Assembly: GCA_039636865.1 (NCBI GenBank)
Contig: CP144172.1
Location: 1,488,001 to 1,552,000, forward strand
DNA length: 64,000 nt
Origin: Dermatophilaceae bacterium Sec6.4
GTDB taxonomy: Bacteria; Actinomycetota; Actinomycetes; Actinomycetales; Dermatophilaceae
Direction: 5' to 3'
This document shows, one piece after another, positions 18,427-27,665 of the stretch (position 1 is the stretch's first letter; each line of letters starts with the position of its first letter). Position numbers and translations under genes: made by a program. Below the pieces are notes generated by a model, which worked only from the letters and a program-made list of their open reading frames with translations, searched no databases and was not told the origin of the DNA.

Positions 18427-19175
18427 GGTGTCAACTGCTCTGCGGAGGGACCCGGTGCGACGGTGCAAATGGCGCTGATGCACCGCGACGCTTCGCCCCG
18501 GTCGGTCTCGGTCATCCGGTGGTCGCTGAACCGCGCCTCGCGGTACAGGTCGGCCAGCCGCAGCACGTAGCGTCCTGGGACATCCAACCCGTCCAGTACC
18601 CGGATCGTCAGCTCGGCCGGGGTTTCACTGAGCCGCAGCGGCACCCCCGAGTCCGCCGCAAGCTGTTCCAGCCGTACCCACGCAGCGACGATGCCCGCCC
18701 GGGGTGAGCCTTCGACCACGGCCCGCTGCAGATCGGCCAGGGCGCGCCCCACGGCATCGGCCCGCGTAGAACCGCCGTCCACCACCTCGCGAAGGGCGTT
18801 CGCAGTGCGTACCGCATTGCGGCTACGAAAGGTCGAGAACGCCGACCGGCCCGCCACGGCGAGGATCCCGATCGCCAGGATGAGGAAAATCGCTGCGAAC
18901 GCGATCCCGAGGATGCCCAACGCCGCGAATCCGGAGGCCGTGCCGGACGCCCGGACCCGCAGGAGGCCGGTCGGTACGGGCGCAGGAATCGACGTCGGGG
19001 TGGCGGATGGCGTCGGGGTGGCACTGCCGCGCCCCGCGACGAAGACCGGTGTCCCCGAAGAGGAGGCGGCGAGTAACACCACCAGGAACACGCACCCGGT
19101 CAGGACGACGCCGACCACAGCGCGGGTACGCCGACGTGTGTCGTCCACTGCTGTGCTGCCGCCCCGTCCCACCAT
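18423..19175 (-). CDS. DUF4129-domain protein
   Basis: A 250-residue membrane protein. It has TM helices at about residues 18-42 and 83-108 with a Thr/Pro/Ser-rich extracellular linker between them, then a cytoplasmic DUF4129 domain: AWVRLEQLAADSGVPLRLSE, TPAELTIRVLDGL and LADLYREARFSDH, the signature near the C-terminus. The ATG is only 9 nt after the valS stop, so it may be read through from valS. It is the first gene of the DUF4129-MoxR-DUF58 cluster. Confidence 0.88.
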   Translation of the reverse strand: MVGRGGSTAVDDTRRRTRAVVGVVLTGCVFLVVLLAASSSGTPVFVAGRGSATPTPSATPTSIPAPVPTGLLRVRASGTASGFAALGILGIAFAAIFLILAIGILAVAGRSAFSTFRSRNAVRTANALREVVDGGSTRADAVGRALADLQRAVVEGSPRAGIVAAWVRLEQLAADSGVPLRLSETPAELTIRVLDGLDVPGRYVLRLADLYREARFSDHRMTETDRGEASRCISAICTVAPGPSAEQLTP

Positions 19176-19184
19176 GGCGAGACC

Positions 19185-21851
19185 TTAGTGCGTGTCGGCT
19201 CCACGAGGGGGCGGCGGCACAAGGGTCACGTCGGTAACGGCCAGCGCCGAGCCCTCGCTGTACGTCATACCGTTGATCTTCCCGGCAGCCCGCAGGTCGC
19301 TCTCACCCGAGCGGATGAGCTCCAGCACGTCGGCCGGCGCGGTGAGAGTCATCTCGGTGACCTGCGCGCGCATCCCGAGTTTGGCGTCCGATTTGGCTCT
19401 GCGGACACCCGCGAGGGCGGCGCCCACGACCTGCAGCGCTCGGGCATCGCCGTGACCGGGGCCGCATTCCTCTTCGGTGGGCCAGGATGCGCGGTGTACG
19501 GATCCCTGTTGCCACCAGGACCAGACCTCTTCAGTGGCGTAGGGCAGGAACGGCGCAAACAGTCGAAGCAGCACCGACAGCGCGATCCGTAACGCCGCGC
19601 GTGCGCTCGCCGTGTCGTCGCTGAGCTGTGCGTCGGATTCGTGCTGCCCGCCGTACGCGCGGTCCTTGATGAGCTCGATGTAGTCGTCGCAGAACGTCCA
19701 GAAGAAGCTCTCGGTGACCTCCAGGGAGCGGGTGTAGTCCCAGGACTCCCAGCCGCGGGTCGATGAGGCGACCACGTCGCGTAGCCCGGCGAGCATCGCC
19801 AGGTCCAGCGGGTGGGTGACTGCGCCCGGATCGCCGTCGGATTCACCGATGGTGAGTGCGAGTTTGCTGGCGTTCAGCAGCTTCATCGCCAGCCGTCGCC
19901 CGACCTTCATCTGGCCGGTGTCGTAGGCCGAGTCGGCGCCCAGGCGCGCGGACGCAGCCCAGTAGCGCACCGCGTCGGCGCCGTGTTGGCGCACCACATC
20001 CAGCGGGGTTTCGGCATTGCCCTTGCTCTTGGACATCTTCTTGCGGTCCGGATCCAGGATCCATCCGTTGATGGCCGCACCGGTCCAGGGCACACTGCCG
20101 TGCTCGTAGTGGCTACGCACGACCGAGGAGAAGAGCCAGGTGCGGATGATGTCGTGGCCTTGCGGGCGCAGGTCCATCGGAAAGATCGCGTCGAACAACT
20201 CGGGGTCGTTGCGGCCGCCCGGGTCGGCGGCGACCGGCCATCCGGCGGCGAGCTGTGGGCTGAGTGAGGAGGTGGCCCAGGTATCCATGATGTCCGGGTC
20301 GGCGACGAATCCACCTGGCACACCACGCTGGTCGGCGGTGTAACCGGACGGTAGGTCGACCTGCGGGTCGACCGGAAGGTCGGCTTCATCGGCCGGGAGT
20401 GGGCTCGAGTAGTTAACCTCGCCGTGCTCGTCGATCGGGTACCAGATCGGGAACGGCACCCCGAAGAAACGCTGACGGCTGATCAGCCAGTCACCGTTGA
20501 GGCCCTCGACCCAGTTGGTGTAACGGCTACGCATGAAGCCCGGGTGGAAGTCGACCTCGCCGCCTCGGGCGACCAGCGCCTCGCGCAGCTGCGCGTCACG
20601 ACCGCCGTTGCGGATGTACCACTGGCGGCTGGTGACGATCTCCAGCGGCTTGTCGCCCTTCTCGAAGAAGTTCGCCTTGCGCTGGGTCGTCTTCGGCTCG
20701 CCGTCCAGGTCGCCGCTGGCGCGCAGCGCATCCACGACGGCGGCCCGTGCGGAGAAGGTGGTCTTGGTCGCCAGCTGCTCGGCGTACAGAGCCTCGCCGG
20801 GGCCGCCCGCGATCCAGTCCGGAGTCTCGCCCTGGATGCGGCCGTTACGGGTCATCACCGAGCGGATCGGGAGCTGCAGTTCACGCCACCAGATCACGTC
20901 GGTCAGATCTCCGAAGGTGCAGCACATCGCGATACCGGCGCCCTTGTCCGGCTCGGCAGCCGGGTGGGCGACGACGGGGATCTCGACACCGAACAGCGGC
21001 GAGGTGACCATGCTGCCGAACAGGTCGGCGTACCGCTCGTCGTCGGGGTGGGCGATCAACGCGACGACCGCGGGGAGCAGCTCCGGGCGGGTGGTCTCGA
21101 TGTAGATCGGGTCGCCGTCCGGTGTGTGGAAGGCAACCCGGTGATAGGCGCCCGGGTAGTCGCGCGCCTCGACCTCGGCCTGGGCGACCGCGGACTGGAA
21201 AGTCACGTCCCACAGACCCGGAGCCTCGGCCTGGTATGCCTCGCCACGCGCCAGGTTGCGCAGGAATGCCTGCTGGGCCACGGCCCGGGAGCGGTCATCG
21301 ATGGTGCGGTAGGTGCGGCTCCAGTCGAAAGAGATGCCCAGGGTGCGGAAGAGATCCTCGAACGTCTTCTCGTCGGCCTCGGTCAGCTCTTCGCACAGGG
21401 GGATGAAGTTGGCTCGGCTGATCGGCACCTGATCGGCGGCCTTCACGGACTTTCCTTCGGCGCCCCGCAGCGGGGGAGTGAAGTCCTCGATGTACGCCGC
21501 AGTGTGGTCACCGCGCACGCCGTAGTAGTTCTGCACCCGGCGCTCGGTCGGCAACCCGTTGTCGTCCCAGCCGATCGGGTAGAACACCTCCCTCCCGCTC
21601 ATTCGCTGGTAGCGCGCCATGCAGTCGGTGTGGGTGTAACCGAAGACGTGCCCGACATGCAGGCTGCCGCTCGCGGTGGGCGGCGGGGTGTCGATGGAGA
21701 AGACCTGGTCCCGCGGCAGCGACAAGGCGCGCTCCCGGTCGAACGTATACGTCCCCTGCTGCGTCCAGACGGCATCCCAGCGCTGCTCCAGGCCGTCGAC
21801 GGTCGGCCGGTCGGGAACGGAAGGGGTGGCTGGCGTGGGACGTTCGGTCAT
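19185..21851 (-). CDS. valS: Valyl-tRNA synthetase
   Basis: An 888-residue class I synthetase charging tRNA-Val. The HIGH motif is HVGH (residues 65-68 in TASGSLHVGHVFGY) and KMSKSKGN is near residue 610; the editing (CP1) domain lies between. The sequence resembles the archaeal-like ValS type (YPIGWDDNGLPTERRVQNYY) that occurs in many actinobacteria, lacking the longer C-terminal coiled coil. Start at ATG 21851; a longer reading frame upstream has no family similarity. No T-box is visible in front of it, unlike ileS. Confidence 0.95.
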   Translation of the reverse strand: MTERPTPATPSVPDRPTVDGLEQRWDAVWTQQGTYTFDRERALSLPRDQVFSIDTPPPTASGSLHVGHVFGYTHTDCMARYQRMSGREVFYPIGWDDNGLPTERRVQNYYGVRGDHTAAYIEDFTPPLRGAEGKSVKAADQVPISRANFIPLCEELTEADEKTFEDLFRTLGISFDWSRTYRTIDDRSRAVAQQAFLRNLARGEAYQAEAPGLWDVTFQSAVAQAEVEARDYPGAYHRVAFHTPDGDPIYIETTRPELLPAVVALIAHPDDERYADLFGSMVTSPLFGVEIPVVAHPAAEPDKGAGIAMCCTFGDLTDVIWWRELQLPIRSVMTRNGRIQGETPDWIAGGPGEALYAEQLATKTTFSARAAVVDALRASGDLDGEPKTTQRKANFFEKGDKPLEIVTSRQWYIRNGGRDAQLREALVARGGEVDFHPGFMRSRYTNWVEGLNGDWLISRQRFFGVPFPIWYPIDEHGEVNYSSPLPADEADLPVDPQVDLPSGYTADQRGVPGGFVADPDIMDTWATSSLSPQLAAGWPVAADPGGRNDPELFDAIFPMDLRPQGHDIIRTWLFSSVVRSHYEHGSVPWTGAAINGWILDPDRKKMSKSKGNAETPLDVVRQHGADAVRYWAASARLGADSAYDTGQMKVGRRLAMKLLNASKLALTIGESDGDPGAVTHPLDLAMLAGLRDVVASSTRGWESWDYTRSLEVTESFFWTFCDDYIELIKDRAYGGQHESDAQLSDDTASARAALRIALSVLLRLFAPFLPYATEEVWSWWQQGSVHRASWPTEEECGPGHGDARALQVVGAALAGVRRAKSDAKLGMRAQVTEMTLTAPADVLELIRSGESDLRAAGKINGMTYSEGSALAVTDVTLVPPPPRGADTH

Positions 21852-22020
21852 GGCCGCAATGATCCCAGATGCCGCACCGCGTGCTGGCCGCAGTTCGAGC
21901 GCGGGGTGGCAGCGTGGGGTGCAGCGTGGTCGTGCGGTGGAGTGCTTGACTGAAGACCACACCGGGCGCAGTACCTGCCGCGCCCGGTTCTACCCACCCA
22001 CTCTCTGCACAGGGGTTCTC

Positions 22021-22788
22021 ATGTTGTTGAAAGACAAGACAATGGTTGTCACGGGCGGCAACAGCGGTATCGGCGAGGCCATCGTGCTCGCGGCTGCAGC
22101 GGAGGGCGTGAACGTCGTCATCGATTACGTCGAGCACCCCGAGGACACCACAGAACTGATCGCGAAAATCGAGGCAGCCGGCGGTCACGCCGTCGGGGTG
22201 CAGGCCGACATCACCAAAACCGCTGACCTGCAGAAGATGATCCAGACGGCTGTCGACACCTATGGCCGTCTGGACGTGTTGGTCAACAACGCCGGTGTCG
22301 AAACGCGAACGTCGTTGCTGCAGACCACCGAAGCCGACTACGACAAAGTCATGACCATCAACATGCGCAGCGCATTCTTCGGCGCGCAGGCCGCCGCGAA
22401 GCAGTTCATCGCCCAAGGCGACGGCGGGCTGATCCTGAACATCTCCTCTGTTCACGAAGACTGGCCGATGCCGGGAAATATCGCCTACTGCGTGTCCAAG
22501 GGCGGAATGCGGATGCTGACCCGTACGGCCGGTGTCGAGCTCGGTGAGCACAACATCCGGATGGTCAACATTGCGCCCGGCGCCGTGTCCACTCCCATCA
22601 ACGCCTCCACCGAAGCCGACCCGGAGAAGATGAAGGCCCTGAACGCCTCGATTCCGCTGGGCCGGATAGCGCAATCCTCTGAGATCGCAGATGTGGTCGT
22701 CTTCCTCGCCTCTGGTAAGGCCGGCTACATGACCGCCAACACCGTCGTCATCGACGGCGGAATCATGCAGGGCAGCGTCGGCCTCTGA
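22021..22788 (+). CDS. Short-chain dehydrogenase/reductase (glucose 1-dehydrogenase-like)
   Basis: A 255-residue classical SDR. The cofactor loop TGGNSGIGEA is at residues 12-21, NNAG near 90, the catalytic Ser in ILNISSVHEDW, and YCVSKGG is the YxxxK pair. The C-terminal PGAVSTPIN and the final VIDGGIMQGSVGL fit the glucose 1-dehydrogenase-like branch. The substrate cannot be read. An AGGGG element at 22012-22016 precedes ATG 22021. Divergent from valS. Confidence 0.9.
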   Translation: MLLKDKTMVVTGGNSGIGEAIVLAAAAEGVNVVIDYVEHPEDTTELIAKIEAAGGHAVGVQADITKTADLQKMIQTAVDTYGRLDVLVNNAGVETRTSLLQTTEADYDKVMTINMRSAFFGAQAAAKQFIAQGDGGLILNISSVHEDWPMPGNIAYCVSKGGMRMLTRTAGVELGEHNIRMVNIAPGAVSTPINASTEADPEKMKALNASIPLGRIAQSSEIADVVVFLASGKAGYMTANTVVIDGGIMQGSVGL

Positions 22789-22869
22789 CCGCGCGCTGGG
22801 CCGCTGCCCTGCGCAGGATCGACTACCGTCGGATCGACGTTGGGCCCACCCTTGAGGAGACATCGCGCA

Positions 22870-23481
22870 ATGAGTCAGACCTTCGACCAACGGGCCGGCG
22901 ACACCGGAGCTGCGGTGCGCCGGTTCGTGCAGGCGTTCCCGCCCGGTGCGGGAGTGCGGGTGCCCAGCCTGCAGTACTGCGAATACGCCGAGGGTCGGCT
23001 GCCCGATGCACTGGTCGAGTTGTGGCGCGCGTACGGGCTCGGCTTCTACGGCGATCAGGCGCTGGCGATCGTCGATCCGGCGCACTGGGTTCCGGTGCTG
23101 CAGACCTGGTTGGGTGGCGATACCCAGCGAATCCCGTTCGCAGTCACCAGCTTCGGGCATGTCTACCACTATGAGCGCGTCGACGGCCGGGAAGACATTC
23201 AGTGTCTGGACCCGCACTTTCAGAACAACGTCGTCATCGAGGGCGATATGGCGCAGCTGCTCGGCGATCACCTACCCGGTGAGCACTCCCATCCCCGCGA
23301 CCTGGCTGGTCCACACGGTGGTGCCCGGCAGCGCAAGGGCGAGTTGGAGCAGGGGCAGATCTACTTCTTCACTCCGATCCTGGCCCTCGGCGGCAAGGTG
23401 CACCCGAACAACCTGGACCGCGGCGACGGAGTCGAGCACCTGAACCACGTGCATGAACAGGTCGCTGCTCAGCGCTCCTGA
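22870..23481 (+). CDS. GAD-like/DUF1851 protein (T6SS immunity Tdi1-like)
   Basis: A 203-residue soluble protein. The N-terminal half (LPDALVELWRAYGLGFYGDQ) is the GAD-like module and the C-terminal half (GQIYFFTPILALGGKVHPNN) is the DUF1851/Tdi1 C-terminal module seen in immunity proteins to ADP-ribosylating type VI effectors. Start is ATG 22870 after GGAGACATC. No effector, T6SS or contact-dependent gene is near, so it is an orphan; in actinobacteria this family often stands alone and its role there is unknown. Confidence 0.75.
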   Translation: MSQTFDQRAGDTGAAVRRFVQAFPPGAGVRVPSLQYCEYAEGRLPDALVELWRAYGLGFYGDQALAIVDPAHWVPVLQTWLGGDTQRIPFAVTSFGHVYHYERVDGREDIQCLDPHFQNNVVIEGDMAQLLGDHLPGEHSHPRDLAGPHGGARQRKGELEQGQIYFFTPILALGGKVHPNNLDRGDGVEHLNHVHEQVAAQRS

Positions 23482-23570
23482 CCTCGTCGAGTGCACTCCA
23501 CAGCTATCGTGGCTGCCAGAGCTACGCATGCGGTCACTGCGCCCGACGCCGTACACTTACCGCAACAGCG

Positions 23571-23786
23571 TTCGAGCCGTCATCAGCGGCAAGCTTCCGG
23601 AAGAACCGAGTCGATCTGGCTCTCAGTAGAACCGGGCGGGACGAGCCCGTCACAGCTCAGGAACAAGCGGCCGGCTGCCGATCGTTCGCCTCACGCGAGG
23701 AGTGCGAGAAGCGCGGCAAGCGGGGTGGTACCGCGGCGCTGCCGGTGACAGACCGGCGTACGTCGTCCTCGATCAATGCAGAGGAC
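23571..23786 (+). promoter_or_regulatory. ileS T-box leader (translational type, very short Stem I)
   Basis: GTGGTACCGCGG at 23725-23736 is the conserved T-box sequence that reads uncharged tRNA 3' ends. Upstream, GCCG (23576-23579) and CGGC (23587-23590) form a tiny hairpin whose terminal loop presents ATC (23582-23584), an Ile codon, as in the ultrashort Stem I class described in actinobacteria. After the T-box, GTCCTC (23765-23770) and GAGGAC (23781-23786) form a further hairpin in front of the GAAGGAAG ribosome site (23798-23805). No terminator hairpin with a U-run is present, consistent with control of translation. It occupies most of the 330-nt gap 23482-23811. Confidence 0.88.
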
Positions 23787-23811
23787 CGAGCGCAGGCGAA
23801 GGAAGCACCCC

Positions 23812-26800
23812 ATGACGTACCCGAAGGTCGATCCGAGTCGTGACGACGTGTCGGCGAGCAGAGCCGGCCAGCAGGGCGTCGCCCCGAGCCCGGACTTCCC
23901 GGCCATCGAGAGTGCCATCCTGGACACCTGGGACCGTGACGACACCTTCCGCACGTCGGTCGAGCGTCGCGACGCCGGGCAGGACGGCGGCAATGAGTTC
24001 GTCTTCTACGACGGTCCGCCCTTTGCCAACGGTCTGCCGCACTACGGCCACCTGCTCACCGGCTACGTCAAGGACCTGATCCCGCGCTATCAGACGATGC
24101 GCGGCAAGCGCGTCGAGCGTCGCTTCGGCTGGGACACCCACGGACTGCCCGCAGAGCTGGAGGCGATGAAGCAGCTCGGGCTGAAGACCAAGGACGAGAT
24201 CGTGTCGATGGGCGTCGAAAAGTTCAACGACGCAGCGCGCGCCTCTGTGCTGCGCTACACGGGGGAGTGGGAGTCCTACGTGCGGCGGATGGGTCGCTGG
24301 GTGGACTTCGAGAACGACTACAAGACGCTCAACCCGCAATACATGGAGTCGGTCACCTGGGCGTTCAAGAGCCTCTACGACAAGGGCCTGATCTACGAGG
24401 GTTTCCGGGTGCTGCCCTACTGCTGGAACGACGAGACGCCGCTGTCCAACCACGAGTTGCGGATGGACGACGACGTCTACCAGATGCGCCAGGACCCGGC
24501 AGTCACCGTCGGCCTGCGGGACACCGGCGACGGCGAGCTCGCCGGAGTGCTCTACCTGATCTGGACCACCACGCCGTGGACGTTGCCGTCCAACCTGGCG
24601 ATCATGGTGCGCCCCGACATCGACTACCTCGTCGTCGAGTCCGACGTCACCGGGACGAGCGAGCGGTACGTCATCGCGGCCGCCCGGGTGGCCTCGTACG
24701 CGAAGGACCTCTTCGGTGCTGCAGACGCAGATTGGGAGTCCCACGTCGTGCAGCGGTTGACCGGCGCCGACATCCTGGGTCGCACCTACCTGCCGCCCTT
24801 CAGTTACTACCTCGATGAGGAGCACGAGAACGCGTTCCGGGTGGTCGAGGCCGACTTCGTCACCACCGAGGACGGCACCGGTCTGGTGCACAGCGCCGGG
24901 GCCTTCGGTGAAGAGGACATGGTCGTCACCGACCGCGAGGGCATGCAGGTGGTCATCCCGGTCGGCCCCGACGGCCGCTTCACCGCGCCGGTGCACGAGT
25001 ACGCCGGGATGCAGGTCTTCGACGCGAACGGCCCGATCATCGACGATCTGAAGGCAGCCACCCGCAACGAGGGGGCCCACAGTGTTTCGCAGGGCACCGT
25101 GCTGTTGCGCCGCGAGACCTACGACCACAGCTACCCGCACTGCTGGCGCTGCCGCAATCCGCTGATCTACATGGCGGTCAGCTCGTGGTTCGTCAGCGTG
25201 ACCGCGATCAAGGAGCGGATGCTCGCTCACAACCAGGAGATCACCTGGGTGCCGGGCAATGTCCGCGACGGGCAGTTCGGCAAGTGGCTGGAGAACGCCC
25301 GAGACTGGTCGATCACCCGCAACCGCTTCTGGGGTAGCCCCGTGCCGGTCTGGAAGTCCGATGACCCGGCCTACCCGCGGATCGACGTCTACGGTTCGTT
25401 TGCGGACATGGAGCGTGACTTCGGTGTGCTGCCCGGCCGGGTCGACCAGGCGACGGGCGAGCGCACCCCGGACCTGCACCGCCCCTACATCGATGAGCTG
25501 ACCAGGCCCAACCCCGATGACCCCACCGGTCATTCGACGATGCGGCGGGTGAGCGACGTGCTCGACGTGTGGTTCGACTCCGGGTCGATGCCCTACGGCC
25601 AGGTGCACTACCCGTTCGAGAATGCCGACTGGTTCGAGCACCACTTCCCCGGTGACTTCATCGTGGAGTACATCGGTCAGACGCGTGGCTGGTTCTACAC
25701 GCTGCATGTGCTTTCAACGGCTCTCTTCGACCGACCGGCGTTCAAGTCGGTCATCTGCCACGGCATCGTCCTGGGTTCGGACGGGGCCAAGATGTCCAAG
25801 TCGCTGGGTAACTACCCGAGCGTGTCCGAGGTGTTCGATCGCGACGGCGCGGACGCGATGCGTTGGTTCCTGATGGCCAGCCCGATCCTGCGGGGCGGCA
25901 ACCTGGTCGTCACCGAGCAGGGCATCCGCGACGGCGTGCGTCAGGTGATGATGCCGCTGTGGAGCAGCTGGTACTTCTTCAGCCTCTACGCGAATGCCGA
26001 CGGGTACGACGCGAAATGGTCGACCGCCAGCGAAGACGTCCTGGACCGTTACCTGCTCGCCAAGGTCCGTGACCTGGTGGAGACGGTCGGTCGGCAGCTG
26101 GACGTGTACGACATCGCGAGTGCCTGCGACAGTGTTGCCGGGTTCCTCGACGTGCTGACCAACTGGTACATCCGACGTTCGCGAGAGCGCTTCTGGGACA
26201 GCGCAACCGACGGTTCGTCCGCAACGCACGCCGCGTTCGACACGCTCTACACCGCGCTGGAGGTGCTGACCCGGGTCGCTGCGCCGCTGCTGCCCTTGGA
26301 GACGGAGCAGATCTGGCGCGGACTGACCGGTGGAGCATCGGTGCACCTGACCGACTGGCCGGTCGCTGACGATCTGCCGAGCGATGACGCACTGGTGGAG
26401 GCGATGGACCGGGCCCGAGCCATCTGCTCGACGACATCCAGCCTGCGCAAGGCGCATCAGTTGCGGGTGCGTCTGCCGTTGCCGAGCGTGACGGTCGTGG
26501 TCCCGAATCCGGCCGCGCTCGCCGATTTCACCGACGTGATCGCCGATGAGATCAACGTCCGCGAGGTGCGCCTGGCCGATCTTGCGGACGCCACCCAGGA
26601 GGAGTTCGGAGTCACTCAGCGGCTCGCCGTGAATGCCCGCGCGGCAGGCCCGCGCCTCGGGCGGGAGGTCCAGGTCGCTATCAAGGGCAGTAAATCCGGC
26701 GACTGGTCGGTGAGTGACGATGGCATCGTGACCAGCGGAGGCCTAGCCCTGCAGGAGGGCGAATACACCCTGGAGACAGTGGTTTCCGGTGACGCCGATA

Positions 26801-27162
26801 GTGCTCTGGTGCCGGGCATGCTGCCCGGCGGCGGATTCGTGGTGCTCGACACCGCGGTCACCGACGAGTTGCGCGCCGAGGGTCTGGCGCGCGATGTCAT
26901 CCGCGCAGTGCAACAACGACGACGTGACGCCGGTCTGAACATCAGTGACCGCATCAGCCTGTCGCTCGCCGGCGATGACGAAGTGTGGCAGGCCGTCGTT
27001 GCCCATCAGAACCTGATCATGGGCGAGACCCTCGCGGTGCAGTTCGGCGCGGCCGGTGCCGGTCACGAGCTGCCCGGCGGCACCGTGGTGGATCTTGCCG
27101 ACGGGAAACAGATAGCCATCGCGGTCGCCCTACCCAAGGGGATCAGAGGCGGCACGAAATGA
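23812..27162 (+). CDS. ileS: Isoleucyl-tRNA synthetase
   Basis: A 1116-residue class I synthetase. HYGH at residues 77-80 ([17 protein letters not shown]), [10 protein letters not shown] starting at residue 660, and the editing domain with [12 protein letters not shown]. It is the long archaeal/eukaryotic-like IleS type usual for many actinobacteria (lacking the C-terminal zinc cluster of E. coli IleS). Start ATG 23812 follows GAAGGAAG. Its expression is controlled by the T-box just upstream. The stop overlaps the downstream GNAT ATG (ATGA), starting a tightly coupled operon. Confidence 0.97.
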   Translation: MTYPKVDPSRDDVSASRAGQQGVAPSPDFPAIESAILDTWDRDDTFRTSVERRDAGQDGGNEFVFYDGPPFANGLPHYGHLLTGYVKDLIPRYQTMRGKRVERRFGWDTHGLPAELEAMKQLGLKTKDEIVSMGVEKFNDAARASVLRYTGEWESYVRRMGRWVDFENDYKTLNPQYMESVTWAFKSLYDKGLIYEGFRVLPYCWNDETPLSNHELRMDDDVYQMRQDPAVTVGLRDTGDGELAGVLYLIWTTTPWTLPSNLAIMVRPDIDYLVVESDVTGTSERYVIAAARVASYAKDLFGAADADWESHVVQRLTGADILGRTYLPPFSYYLDEEHENAFRVVEADFVTTEDGTGLVHSAGAFGEEDMVVTDREGMQVVIPVGPDGRFTAPVHEYAGMQVFDANGPIIDDLKAATRNEGAHSVSQGTVLLRRETYDHSYPHCWRCRNPLIYMAVSSWFVSVTAIKERMLAHNQEITWVPGNVRDGQFGKWLENARDWSITRNRFWGSPVPVWKSDDPAYPRIDVYGSFADMERDFGVLPGRVDQATGERTPDLHRPYIDELTRPNPDDPTGHSTMRRVSDVLDVWFDSGSMPYGQVHYPFENADWFEHHFPGDFIVEYIGQTRGWFYTLHVLSTALFDRPAFKSVICHGIVLGSDGAKMSKSLGNYPSVSEVFDRDGADAMRWFLMASPILRGGNLVVTEQGIRDGVRQVMMPLWSSWYFFSLYANADGYDAKWSTASEDVLDRYLLAKVRDLVETVGRQLDVYDIASACDSVAGFLDVLTNWYIRRSRERFWDSATDGSSATHAAFDTLYTALEVLTRVAAPLLPLETEQIWRGLTGGASVHLTDWPVADDLPSDDALVEAMDRARAICSTTSSLRKAHQLRVRLPLPSVTVVVPNPAALADFTDVIADEINVREVRLADLADATQEEFGVTQRLAVNARAAGPRLGREVQVAIKGSKSGDWSVSDDGIVTSGGLALQEGEYTLETVVSGDADSALVPGMLPGGGFVVLDTAVTDELRAEGLARDVIRAVQQRRRDAGLNISDRISLSLAGDDEVWQAVVAHQNLIMGETLAVQFGAAGAGHELPGGTVVDLADGKQIAIAVALPKGIRGGTK

Positions 27163-27665
27163 GCGGGCCCGTCACGATTCGCCCAGCAACCGGCGATGAT
27201 CTGCTCGCGGTCATCGAGGTTGGCCGCCGTACGTGGCCGCCGACCTACGGACCGATCGCGGGCGACGACTACGTCGCGATGGGGTTGGCCAAATGGTGGA
27301 CCGCCGATGCGACCATCCCGGCTATCCGCTCCGGTCGGGCGACGGTCGCCGAGTGCGACGGCGGGGTCGTCGGCGTCTCCGTCGTCGGCGCGCAGGCCGA
27401 TGAGATAGCGCTCTGGAAGCTCTACGTACTGCCGGAATACCAGGGCCTCGGAGCTGGTTCAGCACTGCTGCGCGCGGCGATCGACCGCGCGACCGACGAC
27501 GGATGGAAGACGATGGTCCTGTCCTATCTCGACGGCAACGCCGGCGCTGCCGGTTTCTACGAGCACTTCGGATTCACGATCTACGACCAGGAGCCCAGCG
27601 GGTCCGGTGTGCCGGACAGCGTCTGGGTACGTCGCACCCTCGAATCACCCGCGGGCCGGGCATGA
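27159..27665 (+). CDS. GNAT-family N-acetyltransferase
   Basis: A 168-residue acetyl-CoA-dependent transferase. N-terminal [18 protein letters not shown], the core A/B motif [20 protein letters not shown] binding CoA, then [20 protein letters not shown]. The substrate is unknown. It overlaps ileS and folC by 4 nt at both ends (ATGA), which points to operon co-translation rather than a shared pathway. Confidence 0.9.
   Translation: MSGPVTIRPATGDDLLAVIEVGRRTWPPTYGPIAGDDYVAMGLAKWWTADATIPAIRSGRATVAECDGGVVGVSVVGAQADEIALWKLYVLPEYQGLGAGSALLRAAIDRATDDGWKTMVLSYLDGNAGAAGFYEHFGFTIYDQEPSGSGVPDSVWVRRTLESPAGRA

Noticed and set aside
20424..21953. Long plus-strand reading frame of 509 codons opposite valS
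   Set aside because: It lies antisense to a certain gene, has no domain or RBS, and its amino-acid make-up is that of the GC-skewed opposite frame.
21508..25707. Long minus-strand frames (587 and 644 codons) opposite the SDR, Tdi1-like gene and ileS
   Set aside because: Antisense shadows of real genes; no recognisable protein and they cross the T-box leader.
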